From Diplolepis rosae (taxonomy: Eukaryota > Arthropoda > Insecta > Hymenoptera > Diplolepididae), in assembly GCA_030998225.1 (NCBI GenBank), contig JAPYXD010000724.1, positions 558,001-622,000 on the forward strand: a stretch of 64,000 bases of DNA. Reading direction: 5' to 3'. Position 1 is the first letter of the stretch; the number at the start of each line of letters is the position of its first letter. The position numbers and the translations under genes were made by a program. Positions 1-9,844 of the stretch are shown here, piece by piece. A model generated the notes under the pieces. The model was not told the origin of the DNA and did not search any database. It was given only the letters and a program-made list of their open reading frames with translations.

Positions 1-890
1 TCAAAGTAAGTATTTACGTACTTGTGACGTAACAACAAAAAAAATTACATCCAAAAAATTTCAAATGGCCGAGTAATTCACGTTTTGCGGCAGCGTCTCG
101 ACGCGGTCGGAGTCAAACTGCGGGAACTATAGCAGCCGTTATTTTCAATTGAAATCAAAAATTTTTTTTTTGTTTCCTTCGTTAGACTTATTTGTTCTAT
201 GTGAACTACGGAAATTTATTTTTTTAGTAATTTGTTCATAAAAAAGGTATTAAAAATCGAAATTTCTTAAAATCCGTAGTTCACATAGAGTAGCTTTTTA
301 TACTGAATAAAAAAAAACTTTGGTTTAAGAAAATCAGTTAAGACATTTTTTAGTTATCTTTCCCGCAAAGTGTAAAAACATGGTTTTGAGAAAACGCGCT
401 TTAGATTTCGTAATGTATAATATGGAAATTGAGCAACTCGCTGCTGTGTAATGCTAATCAGTTAATCCTGATCCGTATAAAATCCATTTAGATCCCGAAA
501 TGCAAAAAGTTTCAAATAATGCTGATAAGTCATTAGATTTACAGACCCGGCGTCATCGTTATCTTCATTCATACTCTTATCTTGGGCGGCCGCCAGGTGC
601 CGTACGTGACCGACTGAATTTCTGTGTATCTCCCGAAATACTTCGAATTTCGAGCTAAAATTTTACACACATAATCTTGAATAATTGCCTAATCGATTAG
701 GCAGAAAAAAACACGATTTTTTGAGACCTCTTGATGGGACTGTCCCCTTAAATCGACCCCTTACCTATCTATGCTAAGCATGCAAAAATGCTCAGGTTAC
801 GAGAACTGTGAATTAATTTTCTACCATATATTTTTTTCAAGTGAAATATTTGAATAGAATAATTGATGTAATTGATTATGAAATAAGTAA
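1..890. other. AT-rich intergenic DNA with short hairpin
   Basis: No gene is supported here. The only structure I see is a perfect 17-bp inverted repeat, 196-212 against 273-289, separated by 60 bp of AT-rich sequence. It would fold as a small stem-loop and may be the end of a decayed MITE. Confidence 0.5.
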
Positions 891-907
891 CCGGGCTCGA
901 ATCCCGG
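891..907 (+). other. tRNA T-arm-like remnant (pol III B box)
   Basis: The sequence forms a perfect 5-bp stem (CCGGG/CCCGG) around a 7-nt CTCGAAT loop, the geometry of a tRNA T arm, and is followed by GCAC. No A box, anticodon arm or acceptor stem is visible upstream, so this is not an intact tRNA gene. It is probably a tRNA-derived SINE remnant. Confidence 0.4.
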
Positions 908-991
908 CACAATTAAAAGCGTCTATTTTCACATAGAAAGATTTCAAATTCTTTAAATCAGAACTTAATTTGCAGTATTGCGATATAAGAG

Positions 992-1070
992 CTTGAAATT
1001 GTCTACAAAGACACCTGTCGAGAACGTATTCTATCTGATACGTAAATAATGATCCTCCAATAATGTAGGC
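992..1070 (-). repeat. Dispersed repeat, inverted copy at 37267-37352
   Basis: Its reverse complement matches 37267-37352 with scattered mismatches, including the shared cores GACAGGTGTC and CGTATCAGATAG. The family is not recognised and has no coding content. The two copies lie 36 kb apart in opposite orientation, as expected for a dispersed mobile repeat. Confidence 0.6.
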
Positions 1071-1958
1071 AGTGTCAAAAATTCTGATCTCAACCACCTA
1101 ATTTAAAATTTTTTTTTTTATCTTTTGAATTTTATTTACGGTTTACTCGTAACACGGAAGTTTGATTCCTCCCGGCACATGCAAGATGTACGTTTCAACA
1201 TTTTTTGGTTTTTTTATTCAATTCAAAATTTCTCACTTGCCGTTCAAAATAATATTTCACGACACATTTAGAACTTGCTGTTACCTGTAAATTTATCCAC
1301 TGGGATCACTGGAGATGAGCCGCATGCATCAGAAATGAAAATTAAAAATTAAAAATATTGTCCTAAGTTGAATTCCTAAGTTAGTTTGCGGAACCGTCAC
1401 ACGCGGCGCTAACTGTACCATCACTCCCTGAAAATTGACAGTAAGGTACGAAGAATTTAATATAAAAAATAAAATATTATTCAATTCCATAAACAAATAA
1501 AAGAGATCAGAATTTGAATATTAATATTATTTGAATATTTTAAATTAAATTTTCCCCTTTTTATTCATATTTATCTCGTACAAAAACTATTTTGAAACAT
1601 TCAGCTGATATGAATATTTAAATATTAATATCTCTTTTATTCCTTTATAGCATTGAATAATAACTTTTTTTAAATTTTTATATTTAATTGTCTACGTATC
1701 GCTGCATTTATTTTTTTTTTTGAGGTAAAATTAAGTTGTAAAATGAAAAAAAAATGAAAAATTCTGAACAAGGAACGAAGTTGATGAGAGTTGTAATTAG
1801 TTGGAAATCATTATGAATAATTAAAGAGAATAGAATATAAAATAAGGTGAATATTAATTTATATTTTTAAAATAGTTAACTAACATTAATAAAAACAGTA
1901 TGATAAAAGCAATTAAATTTTTTTTTCATTTTCAAAACCAAGAGTAGTCTATCTACGT

Positions 1959-2243
1959 CAGGGTTCATACAGTTTTACACAAAAAGTATTCAATTTAAAA
2001 ATTCTTTTTACCCGCACTACCATTTTGAATTAGAAAAGAAAAACCACCATGAAGCCAAAAACATTCTAATTCTAATTTTTGTTAAGTCACTTCAAAATTC
2101 AATTTCTTCTTCTGACTTAACAAAAATTAGAATTAGAATGTTTTTGGCTTCATGGTGGTTTTTCTTTTCTAAATAAAAATGGTAGTGCGGGTAAAAAGAA
2201 TTTGTAAATTGAATACTTTTTGTGTAAAACTGTATTAACCCTG
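1959..2243. repeat. 131-bp near-perfect foldback hairpin
   Basis: The two arms, 1959-2089 and 2113-2243, are reverse complements with only a few mismatches and small indels, around a 23-nt loop. A transcript would form a long, nearly perfect duplex, as for a foldback MITE or a hairpin-RNA source of siRNAs. The short ORFs across the arms are by-products of the repeat. Just outside the left arm is a TAGTCTATCTACGTC block that recurs near 48183. Confidence 0.85.
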
Positions 2244-2249
2244 ACTTTT

Positions 2250-2365
2250 GAAAACATAATTTTATGTAAAAAGCATTCAATTTAGAAGTTTTTTTACCTG
2301 CAGTCCCACTTTTATTTAGAAAAGAGACACCGCCAAAAAGCCAAAAACTTTCTTATTCTAATATT
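2250..2365 (+). repeat. Diverged third copy of the foldback arm
   Basis: This tract follows the hairpin and resembles its right arm in reverse: the same order of blocks (ATTCAATTTA, TTTTTACC, AAAGCCAAAAAC) with many substitutions. It suggests that the hairpin grew by inverted duplication of an older single copy. Confidence 0.5.
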
Positions 2366-2799
2366 TGTTGAGTAAAAAAAAACAAATTGAATTTTGAGGT
2401 TAGAGTCCCTCTCCAAGTTTAATGTCATGTAAATAATGGTAGGTTAAACTTTTTTGTAAATACAAACTTTTTTTATCAACAAAACTATACAAATAAAATA
2501 AAACCAGCTTTTTATTATAACCTCTAATTACATTAAAACACTTGCGCAGGCGCGATATTTTATATAACGATAATCGATATTTGCTTACGATATCGATGTT
2601 AATTTTTACATCGATGCTTTTATTCGATGTCCCATCGCTAGTTACCGGAACTTATCTAAGAAGTAAAGCTTCTTCCCCTCTAAGATATGTTATTATTATT
2701 TATTATAATTAATAAATAAATTTTAATTAGTATTATTAATATGTTTCCGGTCTAACTAAGAAAAACACAGTTTTTTCAAGAAATTCGACTTGATTCATC

Positions 2800-3035
2800 A
2801 ACATAGTTTCCTTCGAGCGTAATACATTCATTTCAACGCTTCTATAATTTTTCGATGCCTTTTTTGTAGAATGATTCGTCTTTGCTCTCAAAATAGACCT
2901 CAGTTTCGGCAATCACTTCTTCACTGGAGTCAAATCTCTTTCCCAGCAGCATTTTTTTTAGGTCAGCAAAGAGCCAGTAGTCGCTGGGGGCCAGATGTGG
3001 AGAATGTGGTGTGTGAGGAAGCAATTCGAAGCTTA
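2800..3035 (-). pseudogene. mariner transposase C-terminal fragment
   Basis: The minus frame encodes about 60 residues with the mariner signature around the third catalytic Asp (HLAPSDYWLFADLKKML) and the usual following EEVIAETE.YFESKD.SFYKKGIE.L block. Only the C-terminal sixth of a roughly 345-aa transposase remains; the helix-turn-helix and the first two Asp residues are absent. It directly abuts the upstream edge of the THAP copy at about 3060. Confidence 0.8.
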
Positions 3036-3689
3036 ATTAATTCAACTTGACCATCGTTTTCATGGACTTGTGGCACGGTCAGGGCAGGTCGACCTCTAAT
3101 GTATTGGGTGTCCCCGTAGGATAGTTCATGTGCGGTGGTGTACGCGGCGCTAGTTGTTGGAAGCGGGCGGAGTGCGGCAAAGGGAACGGCTTCGTATGAG
3201 TTCCGCCATTGTTGTATACAAGTATCAACAATTCGTACGCGATCGCGCTTTATAATCATTTAAAATGAATTCGATGTACGAAATTCAGTGTGCTGTGAGT
3301 GGGTGTACCTCCAAAAGGGGTCGGAAGAACAATGTGTCAATTCATCGGTTTCCGAAGAAAGAAAATGCCGGAAAACGATGGATAGAAGCATGCTCAAATC
3401 CCTACTTGTCGAGGTTAGGATACCTCGAAGTACTAGAATGACAATTTTTTATTTGTCATCGACATTTTTCCGACGTTAAATTTACCGTCGTGTAGTGATG
3501 TATCGAGTGGAAGTGATGTGAACATTAAACCAGCGAGTGTTTCTTCCCCATCAGACTTCGAAATTTTTATTCCCGAAGTAGAAAAACCTGCAGAAGGCAC
3601 ACGAGACTTTGAAGAAAGTAGCGTGCAGTTTGCACACGTAAGTAACAATATTTTTAATTTCATACGATATTGTATATAATTTCAAACTT

Positions 3690-3722
3690 TTCGACTCTGA
3701 TCAGAGTCCTCATTAGTGATCT
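3690..3722 (-). ncRNA. Degenerate hammerhead-like motif
   Basis: Read on the minus strand: CTAATGA, then an 8-bp self-complementary stem (GACTCTGA/TCAGAGTC), then GAAA. This follows the hammerhead core order CUGAUGA-stem II-GAAA with one core change. The same block recurs at 32186-32226. Stems I and III and a cleavage site were not established, so activity is doubtful. Confidence 0.3.
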
Positions 3723-3937
3723 TTATTTCTAAAATTTTAAGTGCAATAAATAAAATATTACATATATGAGCCCTATTTCGAAGTAAACTTTGAAAATGTG
3801 AAAAAATGTAAAAATCGTAAGAAAATTTACATAAAACAGTACAAGAAACTTCGATGAAGTATCTAAAACTTCCTTAGGAATGACAATAAAATTCTAGCAC
3901 GTAATTTTGAGATACCAAACTAAAAAAGTAGTATATA

Positions 3938-4965
3938 CACTACCGGTCAAAATTATTTATTCACCTGCTGTGTTAGCTATTCTTAAAGTGTCTTAATTTT
4001 TATAATTATTTAAATTTTGCATCTAGTGAGCCCAAGTTGAAGGCAAAATGATAATTTTATAAGAATATATTGCAGAAAACGTCAAATTTCGATCTTTTGA
4101 ATAAATATTAATAACACTGAAATTAATTAAGACTTTTAAACGTTTCTGGTCTCATTTTGAAGGTTACTCTTCATAGTATTTTGTTAACTTATCAAGATAT
4201 TTTTAGAATTTTTCTTTTGGGTTCTACCCTGGGGTCAAACATGGTACAAACATGTCGAAAATATAAAATAAATATATATAATATAAATTATATAAAATAT
4301 AATATAAATTTTATTAAAATATGATACACATTGGTTTTTAAAAATTTCTTGTAAGTGGCTACACATTTTTAAAATTTTATGACTTTTTTGTATCATTTTT
4401 GACGCCGGGTAGAATCCAGGAAAAAAAATCTGAAAATATCTTGATTAGTTAGCAAAATACTATGAAAACCTACCATTTAAATGAGACAAAAAACTTTAAA
4501 AAATCTTAATTAATTTCAGAGTTGTTAATATTTTTCAGAATGATTGAAATTTCAAGTTTTTTGAAATATTTTTTTATAAAATTAACATTTTGTTATTTTT
4601 TCTGATTTTTCTAAATCATTTCAGTCGATTATGTCGATCATTAGAAGGGTGTATCACTGTACGTGACAACGGAACTCTACTATATCGACCTTATCAACCT
4701 ATGATTCAGAATTAATCCAACGTTATTTAAAACTAGATGGTATTTTCCAATATAAATTGAAGAAATTTTTCTGTGAAAAAAAAAATTTCTTCAATTTTGT
4801 TATTTAGTTTATTTTATTATTTTTTATTTTGTTTTATTTGTTATTTGCAAAATTTTATTAACTTTTATTTTATGATAGGGAAAAAAATTTCAACTTGTTA
4901 TTATAAAAATTAAGACACTTTAGGAATAGCTGAAACAAGTGAACAAATAATTTCGACCGGCAGTG
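3938..4965. mobile_element. Tc1-type palindromic non-autonomous element
   Basis: The termini are typical of Tc1/mariner elements (CACTACCGGTCAAAA on the left, its complement on the right) and are flanked by TA on both sides. Terminal similarity extends at least 70 bp, and internal blocks also pair (for example GGTTCTACCCTGG near 4220 with the inverted copy near 4405), so nearly the whole 1028 bp folds back on itself. There is no transposase ORF. It sits inside the intron of the THAP pseudogene and arrived after that gene copy. Confidence 0.8.
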
Positions 4966-5364
4966 TACTTCTGTCTAAATGTTACTGAAGATATAGATGC
5001 AAGTACATATATAGTATAAAATTACAAAGCATTATTTATGAAAAAATAGCTGAGAATTGCTAATACAAATTCCACAATGTCAGAAATTCCCACCACAATT
5101 TCGCAAAACATGTCACTGGAGTTTTATTTTATAAAATTTATTTTTATTTATTTTATAAAATACCTACGAAATAAATTTCAAATATTTATAGAAATTAAAT
5201 GCTTTTAATCTATATTCCAGAAAAAAGAATCAGAAGATATCCCAGAAGCAGGAAGCAGCAAGGACAAAAATCAACGCAAAATGTGCTAAGCAACTATATT
5301 TTCTGAAAATAAAAATACAAATTACAGATATTTTTGATTTTTATTTATGACGAGAAAACCATGA

Positions 5365-5457
5365 TTTAAGGCAAAATTGTGAAAATGTAATTAAAGAGTG
5401 AGTTGATATCAACATAACTTCTCACTCTTGAATTAAATTTTCACAATTTTGCGCTAA
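5365..5457. repeat. Imperfect hairpin after the THAP gene
   Basis: Arms of about 38 bp (sharing GCAAAATTGTGAAAA and AAGAGTGAG) flank a short AT-rich loop at about 5402-5418. The hairpin lies just 3' of the last THAP exon and could be an element terminus or a MITE. Confidence 0.6.
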
Positions 5458-5603
5458 ATCTTCAATTTCCTTTTAATTTTATTTGAATATATTCTTTGTA
5501 ACACATTTAAAGAACCTACGTATGCATGTATATGCACTAACACGTGCACACATAATGGTAGTTCATGCGCAGTGCTGTACGCGGCGCTAGTTGCTAACGG
5601 TCC

Positions 5604-5775
5604 ACCACCTTTCCATTAGGTTTGCACGGCCTGAGCACGGTGCATTGTCTTGATGGAACAGCACTTTTTTCTTTTGCATGTGAGGCCGTTTTTTCTTGAT
5701 TTCTGCGCTGAATCAATCCAGTAATGTCATGTCGCTGTTAATGGTTTAACCTTTCTCAAGATAGTAGATAAACAA
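5604..5775 (-). pseudogene. mariner transposase fragment with HQDNAP
   Basis: On the minus strand, a frame crossing about 5730-5640 reads KKRPHMQKKKVLFHQDNAP, the mariner region around the second catalytic Asp. The frame then decays and meets a block (GTACGCGGCGCTAGTTG) also seen upstream of the THAP copies at 3.1 and 32.8 kb. No start or end of the element is visible. Confidence 0.65.
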
Positions 5776-6059
5776 AATACCATGCGCGTCCCATGCGTAC
5801 CATGCGCGTACTTCTGATCTGAGAACAAAGCTTAGTTTGCTTCAAAAAGTAGTTTTCAACATAAATCAACACACGTTCTGTTATGAGTCCGCGAAAACAA
5901 TATTTTAAAAAAAGGTTGATTTAAAAACTAGTTGCAACATGTAATATAATTCACCTTTAACAGATTGATTATTCGAGTATAATTCTGCAACACGTTAAGA
6001 AATTACAATTTCGTAATTATTGTTTAAAGGACAAAGGAAAAAAATTTGATTTTCGTAAT

Positions 6060-6240
6060 TTATGATATCATGTAAACGAATTTATAAGCCACTGGTTTTT
6101 TAGCGAAAAACTGTGACCAGTGATTTTCGCAGGCCTTTCTTGAAGTCAAATTCACATCAGTATGAGAGTTCTGAAGGGACCAAAACAAATGATAATCTGA
6201 TGGAGCAAGATTAGGGCTAAACGGTAGATGCCTGAAACCT
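6060..6240 (-). pseudogene. mariner transposase C-terminal fragment
   Basis: The minus frame has the mariner third-Asp motif in slightly changed form (SPNLAPSDYHLFWSLQN) followed by a C-terminal tail with NHWSQFFAKK. Upstream codons in the same open frame do not look like transposase. It is a different mariner subfamily from the 2.8-3.0 kb fragment, which has FADLKKML after the motif. Confidence 0.7.
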
Positions 6241-6360
6241 TCCCAGCCACAGTGATCACAGAACGTGGGAGGTGTCGGTGTGTCCCCACTTCCTCGCTTC
6301 GATTTCACGCTTTCGGCTGGTTGAGCCAAGATCGAAAATTATGTTTCTGTCGACTTCGTG

Positions 6361-6560
6361 TCAAAGTGGCGCGAAGCAGACGACAAATTTTAAATCACCA
6401 AATATATCATTTAAGATATTACCTTTCTTTCTTTGATATTTTTAAAAACATTCACCTAAAATGAATATCTAAACATTTTATTTTGAATTTTAGGATGATT
6501 TAAAGACTCAAAAGATGATTTTCTATTAAAATTTAAACTCAATAAATGCTTTTTATACTT
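6361..6560 (+). repeat. Dispersed repeat, second copy at 46930-47140
   Basis: From GTGGCGCGAAGCAGA onward this tract aligns with 46950-47140 in the same orientation, including CACCTAAAATGAATATCTAAA and TTTTAGGATGATTTAAA. It is non-coding and of unknown family. It marks the approximate downstream limit of the outer retroelement. Confidence 0.6.
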
Positions 6561-6751
6561 TTGGTTTGTACATTTTTTGCTTAAGTTTTTATACTTTTAC
6601 TTACTTCAAAGTCAATGTTATTTAACGAGATATATTTTCATATTAAGGTTGTTGTTATTGTTTTACGTTGTCTTACGAGTAAGTGATTTGAAAGCTTTTA
6701 TTGAGGTCGAAATTTTTATTGATAAACAAGTTACTCCTATACCACCGTATC

Positions 6752-6994
6752 TTAAATTGCCACTTTTACAAATTGATAAACACAATAAAATTTTTTACTC
6801 GATATTTTTGTTTTGATGTATGAGTACACTGGTTTTTCAATTTTATTCGAAATGTAATATTTCTCCAGTTCCATAGGTATTATATCTGTATAGTCTTCGT
6901 ATTTACTTTCTGGAATACGTTCGTCTATTAGTATATAGAAAAGGGTTTGTGTTGCGTTTTGTTTTGCTATATCCATTTGATCTGAAATGGTCAT
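6752..6994 (-). CDS. Small ORF downstream of env (80 aa), function unknown
   Basis: This is an intact 80-aa ORF starting at ATG 6994, only six bases after the stop of the preceding ORF. It is acidic in the middle and Lys/Tyr-rich at the end, with no signal peptide, membrane segment or recognised domain. Its place as the last ORF after env suggests a retroelement accessory gene. Close packing with the ORF at 7001-7210 suggests translation from one subgenomic message. It could also be a decayed remnant of one longer accessory protein. Confidence 0.4.
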   Translation of the reverse strand: MTISDQMDIAKQNATQTLFYILIDERIPESKYEDYTDIIPMELEKYYISNKIEKPVYSYIKTKISSKKFYCVYQFVKVAI

Positions 6995-7000
6995 TATTGT

Positions 7001-7210
7001 TTAGTTTTCATATTCAACTGCTACAGTATAATAAACTGTATCTCTTGTTACATGACTAATGATAGTATTAAATTGTGGGAGTACGTTATTGTTTATTTGT
7101 TTTATGTAGTTATATAGATATTCGATAGGTTTTTTGTTTGCTTTGGCTATTTCTTCTCGCAGATTATTTTGGACTGTTTGTTTCTCGCCAGTAACAGTTG
7201 TTATGGACAT
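7001..7210 (-). CDS. Small ORF downstream of env (69 aa), function unknown
   Basis: This is an open 69-aa frame starting at ATG 7210, 17 bases after the env reading frame ends. The N-terminal half looks helical and charged (TVQNNLREEIAKANKKP), and the end is beta-like (DTVYYTVAVEYE). There is no known domain. With the 80-aa ORF next to it, it forms a two-gene block after env in the outer element. Functional status is unknown, but both frames are free of stops while env and integrase are broken. Confidence 0.4.
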   Translation of the reverse strand: MSITTVTGEKQTVQNNLREEIAKANKKPIEYLYNYIKQINNNVLPQFNTIISHVTRDTVYYTVAVEYEN

Positions 7211-7226
7211 TTTATGAGGTTAATTA

Positions 7227-7672
7227 TTACAAATGGATAGGATAGTTTGATGGTTCTTCAATATTATTAAGTTGAGCGTGAGGATAAAGGTTTGCTTCAG
7301 TATGAGTGCGTATATTACCTGCTTGGGTGAGTTCTGTGTACAGTGGCGTTTGTACTCCTTGTTGGGGGGCTGAAGGGTTTCCTTTTTGTAACTCCAATGC
7401 TAGTTCTCTCACTTGTTCCATGACCGTGTTTGTTCCGGGTTTTCCTAGGTGCAACAAAAGATTAGTTACTGAATCCCAAAGTGCACCAAGAATATGGATT
7501 GACCATCCATATACACTATGTAGGGCATATCCATTTATAATTATGTCTGCTATCAACTTAATTCCTCTAATTATTATTATTATTATTCCTATAAATCCTG
7601 CACTTGCTGTACCAAAATTTGTTAATAAAGTCCAAAATCTTCCCCAGGCTGATTCAGCTATTTTATTTAATG
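7227..7672 (-). pseudogene. env: Outer env, C-terminal part (membrane anchor and tail)
   Basis: This is the 3' piece of the env cut by the inner retroelement. The minus frame enters from the insertion point, passes a Gly/Ala stretch and a run of isoleucines coded by ATA/ATT repeats (about 7560-7600), a likely membrane anchor, then another hydrophobic stretch, and ends in a Pro/Gln-rich tail of about 60 residues. The open frame 7556-7227 has no independent start signal. The N-terminal portion lies at 24073-25681. Confidence 0.6.
7669..7672. repeat. Target-site duplication AATG (left)
   Basis: AATG immediately precedes the TGTTAC terminus of the inner LTR element and is repeated at 24073-24076 right after its GTAACA terminus. 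Gypsy-type integrases make 4-bp duplications. Confidence 0.85.
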
Positions 7673-9429
7673 TGTTACGTCCCGAGCTAAGGCGAAGGTA
7701 GGTTGGGAAATTAGGAAAAGGGAAGAAAGTTTGCTGACTAAATCAGAATGGTAAATTCTGATTATTCATATTTTTGTGCGGGATCGTGGTCACTAGTCAA
7801 ACCTATGCGGCTCGAGTTGTTCACAGTAATAACAAATTTGATAAAATTGCGGTGTACAAGCTTTATTAATTAAAATATAAATATACAATAAGTTTTGAGA
7901 TGCTTATGTGTATGACTTATACTACTTCTCAAGATGAGAGGGCAATGTTAAGAATTTTGTGCGTTTATGAGTCAATAATACAGATTTTGAGATGCCTATA
8001 TATGTAACTCACGCATTAAAAGTATGCGTGTATATAAGTCAATAATACAGGTTTTGAGATGCTTATATATGTGACTTCCGCGCTTGATTGCGTGCGTTTT
8101 ATGCTAATATACTAGGTTTTGAGATGCCTAGGTACACAATTCACGCACTACAATTGGCGTTATAGTTATTATAATAAGTTTTGAGATGCTTATATATATA
8201 ACTTACGCTTTTTCCTTGCTGGAGAAGGCAAGAGAAGGAGTTTTTTCGTATAGTTCTCCTTGTTGATAGCTGAATAACGGCACAATCCTGGCTGGAGTTA
8301 AGTAGTGCTAGTCAAGTAGTACAGGAAGCGTATCAGACAATTCAACTTGCTTGCTAAACACTGGTTAAGTTCGTTTTCTGTAGATTTAACTCTCAGAACT
8401 CGACTTAATACGACGATACACATATCTAACAGCACTTATTGATTCACGACCACCGGACTTGCACCACTTAAGGACCAGGAATTATATTTACCAAGTACCG
8501 AGGTAATCCTTGTATAAGACACCGATGAAATTACGAATATCGAAGGGCCAATTCGTGACACCGACAGTATGAGTTGCGGATGGAGTGATTACCGACGTTA
8601 AGATCTTGAAGACTGAACGGCTACTATCGAAAATACAACCTCCAGAGGTAAATCTGGGGTTTATATATTATTGACTATTTCTATAGTGGGAGAGTGCCTG
8701 CTAATTTGTAGATCGGCAGGTACAATGATAAATTGTCTATCGGCACGCGTCTGGCGGCAATGTCGATGACCATGCTTGCTTACAGTCGCGTAAACTCGTG
8801 AACTCGCTGCTAGTTCTCAAGCAGATCATACTATCGGGATCAAAGTCCATTGATGCTCGATGCGGTACATCTTTCTTTCGTCTTTTCAGCTATGTTACTT
8901 AATATATATATATGTTGACAGGTCGGTGCAATTATACTAGGTTATAATTGCACTCACTCATCTATTATTTTATAACTTGGTTTATATTCTTATAGTATCT
9001 ATGAAATACATGATTTTTTTAGTGTCTATATTTTGAGATATTATTCAAGCTAGGTTGCGGATCCCCAATAATGTGATTGATATTATTGATTGATTATCCA
9101 TTATTGGTTATCGCTGATTATTATGTGCTATTGTTTGATTATTATTATTAATCATTTAACGGCTATTCTTAACAATAATGAATATTATTGTTATTTTCGT
9201 TAAATAATTATTAATGTTTTATTGGCATGGTTTTCTACATTACCGACGGTAAGGTAGTTTTCCTATTTTATGCAACTCAACTGCCTTGTCGATATCGGGT
9301 AAATATCCTATCGACAAGTAGTTATCATCGCAGTGATGTGATTTACGTTCGTCAATCGCCTGGTTGTATGCCCGGTCGCCTTGCTGTAGGCGCGATTTTA
9401 AATTTTGTTAATTTTTACGGGATGTAACA
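7673..9429 (-). repeat. 3' LTR of inner element (1757 bp)
   Basis: It aligns along almost its whole length with 22499-24072. It keeps about 200-250 bp (roughly 8190-8420) that the other LTR has lost. The polypurine tract adjoins its inner edge at 9430. On the plus strand this LTR lies directly upstream of the antisense gene at 9845 and is the natural candidate for its promoter. Confidence 0.9.
7886..8215. repeat. Five imperfect tandem repeats inside the LTR
   Basis: The motif TTTTGAGATGC followed by TATATRTGACTYACGC-like sequence occurs five times (starting near 7894, 7986, 8051, 8116 and 8181), spaced about 65-90 bp. The other LTR has the same array at 22711-23013, losing the end of the last unit. 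Repeated LTR blocks usually serve as enhancers or insulators, as with the su(Hw) sites in gypsy; no protein is implied here. Confidence 0.75.
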
Positions 9430-9442
9430 GTTCTCTCTTCTT
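9430..9442 (-). promoter_or_regulatory. Polypurine tract of inner element
   Basis: On the minus strand AGAAGAGAGAAC sits immediately upstream of the LTR terminus TGTTAC, where plus-strand DNA synthesis is primed. This fixes the orientation of the element and the inner edge of its 3' LTR. Confidence 0.75.
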
Positions 9443-9844
9443 AGAATAGTCATCGTCCTCGATGACAAAAGTTATTAATTAGTTGGCGATTGACACTTGT
9501 AACTCAATTTGTTGTTAATAGCGATCAGTTTATTTTCCTTATTCTTGGTTGAATTTAATCTTATTTTTCGCGAGTTATCGTTTTCTATATTTCTGCGGAT
9601 TCTGTGAAATGAGTTTATTTTTGTTATGTCTAGTGTATCGTGTCTTGTGTCATCCAGAAGTCCCAAGCGATTCAGGTAAGTGATACTATTCCTTGATTTG
9701 TCTCATATTCTTCATAATTTAGTTTATTAATTTCTTCAGTTCCAATTTTGCATATTTAGATTTTGTAATCATCATCAGTTTGTGAGATGGGCAGCTGCAA
9801 TCTTTTGTGTCGAAGATGTGTTAGCTGTCACTTAATAATTAACC

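Larger units (their letters stand above)
3264..5291 (+). pseudogene. Decayed two-exon THAP-domain gene
   Basis: The ATG at 3264 starts a THAP zinc finger: C-x4-C (CAVSGC), then SIHRFP, RWIEAC and a later CHRHF, the C2CH plan of a DNA-binding THAP domain. A TGA at about 3447 interrupts it; the paralogue at 32.4-32.7 kb has a sense codon there. After a short deletion and frame change, an acidic, Ser-rich tail runs to a CAC|GTAAGT donor at 3640. A TTCCAG acceptor at 5220 opens a last exon in the same frame, ending at TAA 5289-5291. The intron holds a 1-kb Tc1-type insertion. THAP domains occur in host regulators and in P, Kolobok and related transposases, and which this was cannot be told. Confidence 0.65.

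Noticed and set aside
891..907. Complete tRNA gene
   Set aside because: Only a T arm is present; the upstream 70 bases have no A box or acceptor stem.
7306..7701. 131-aa plus ORF over the outer env end
   Set aside because: It is a reverse-strand shadow of env and its membrane anchor and crosses the LTR boundary.
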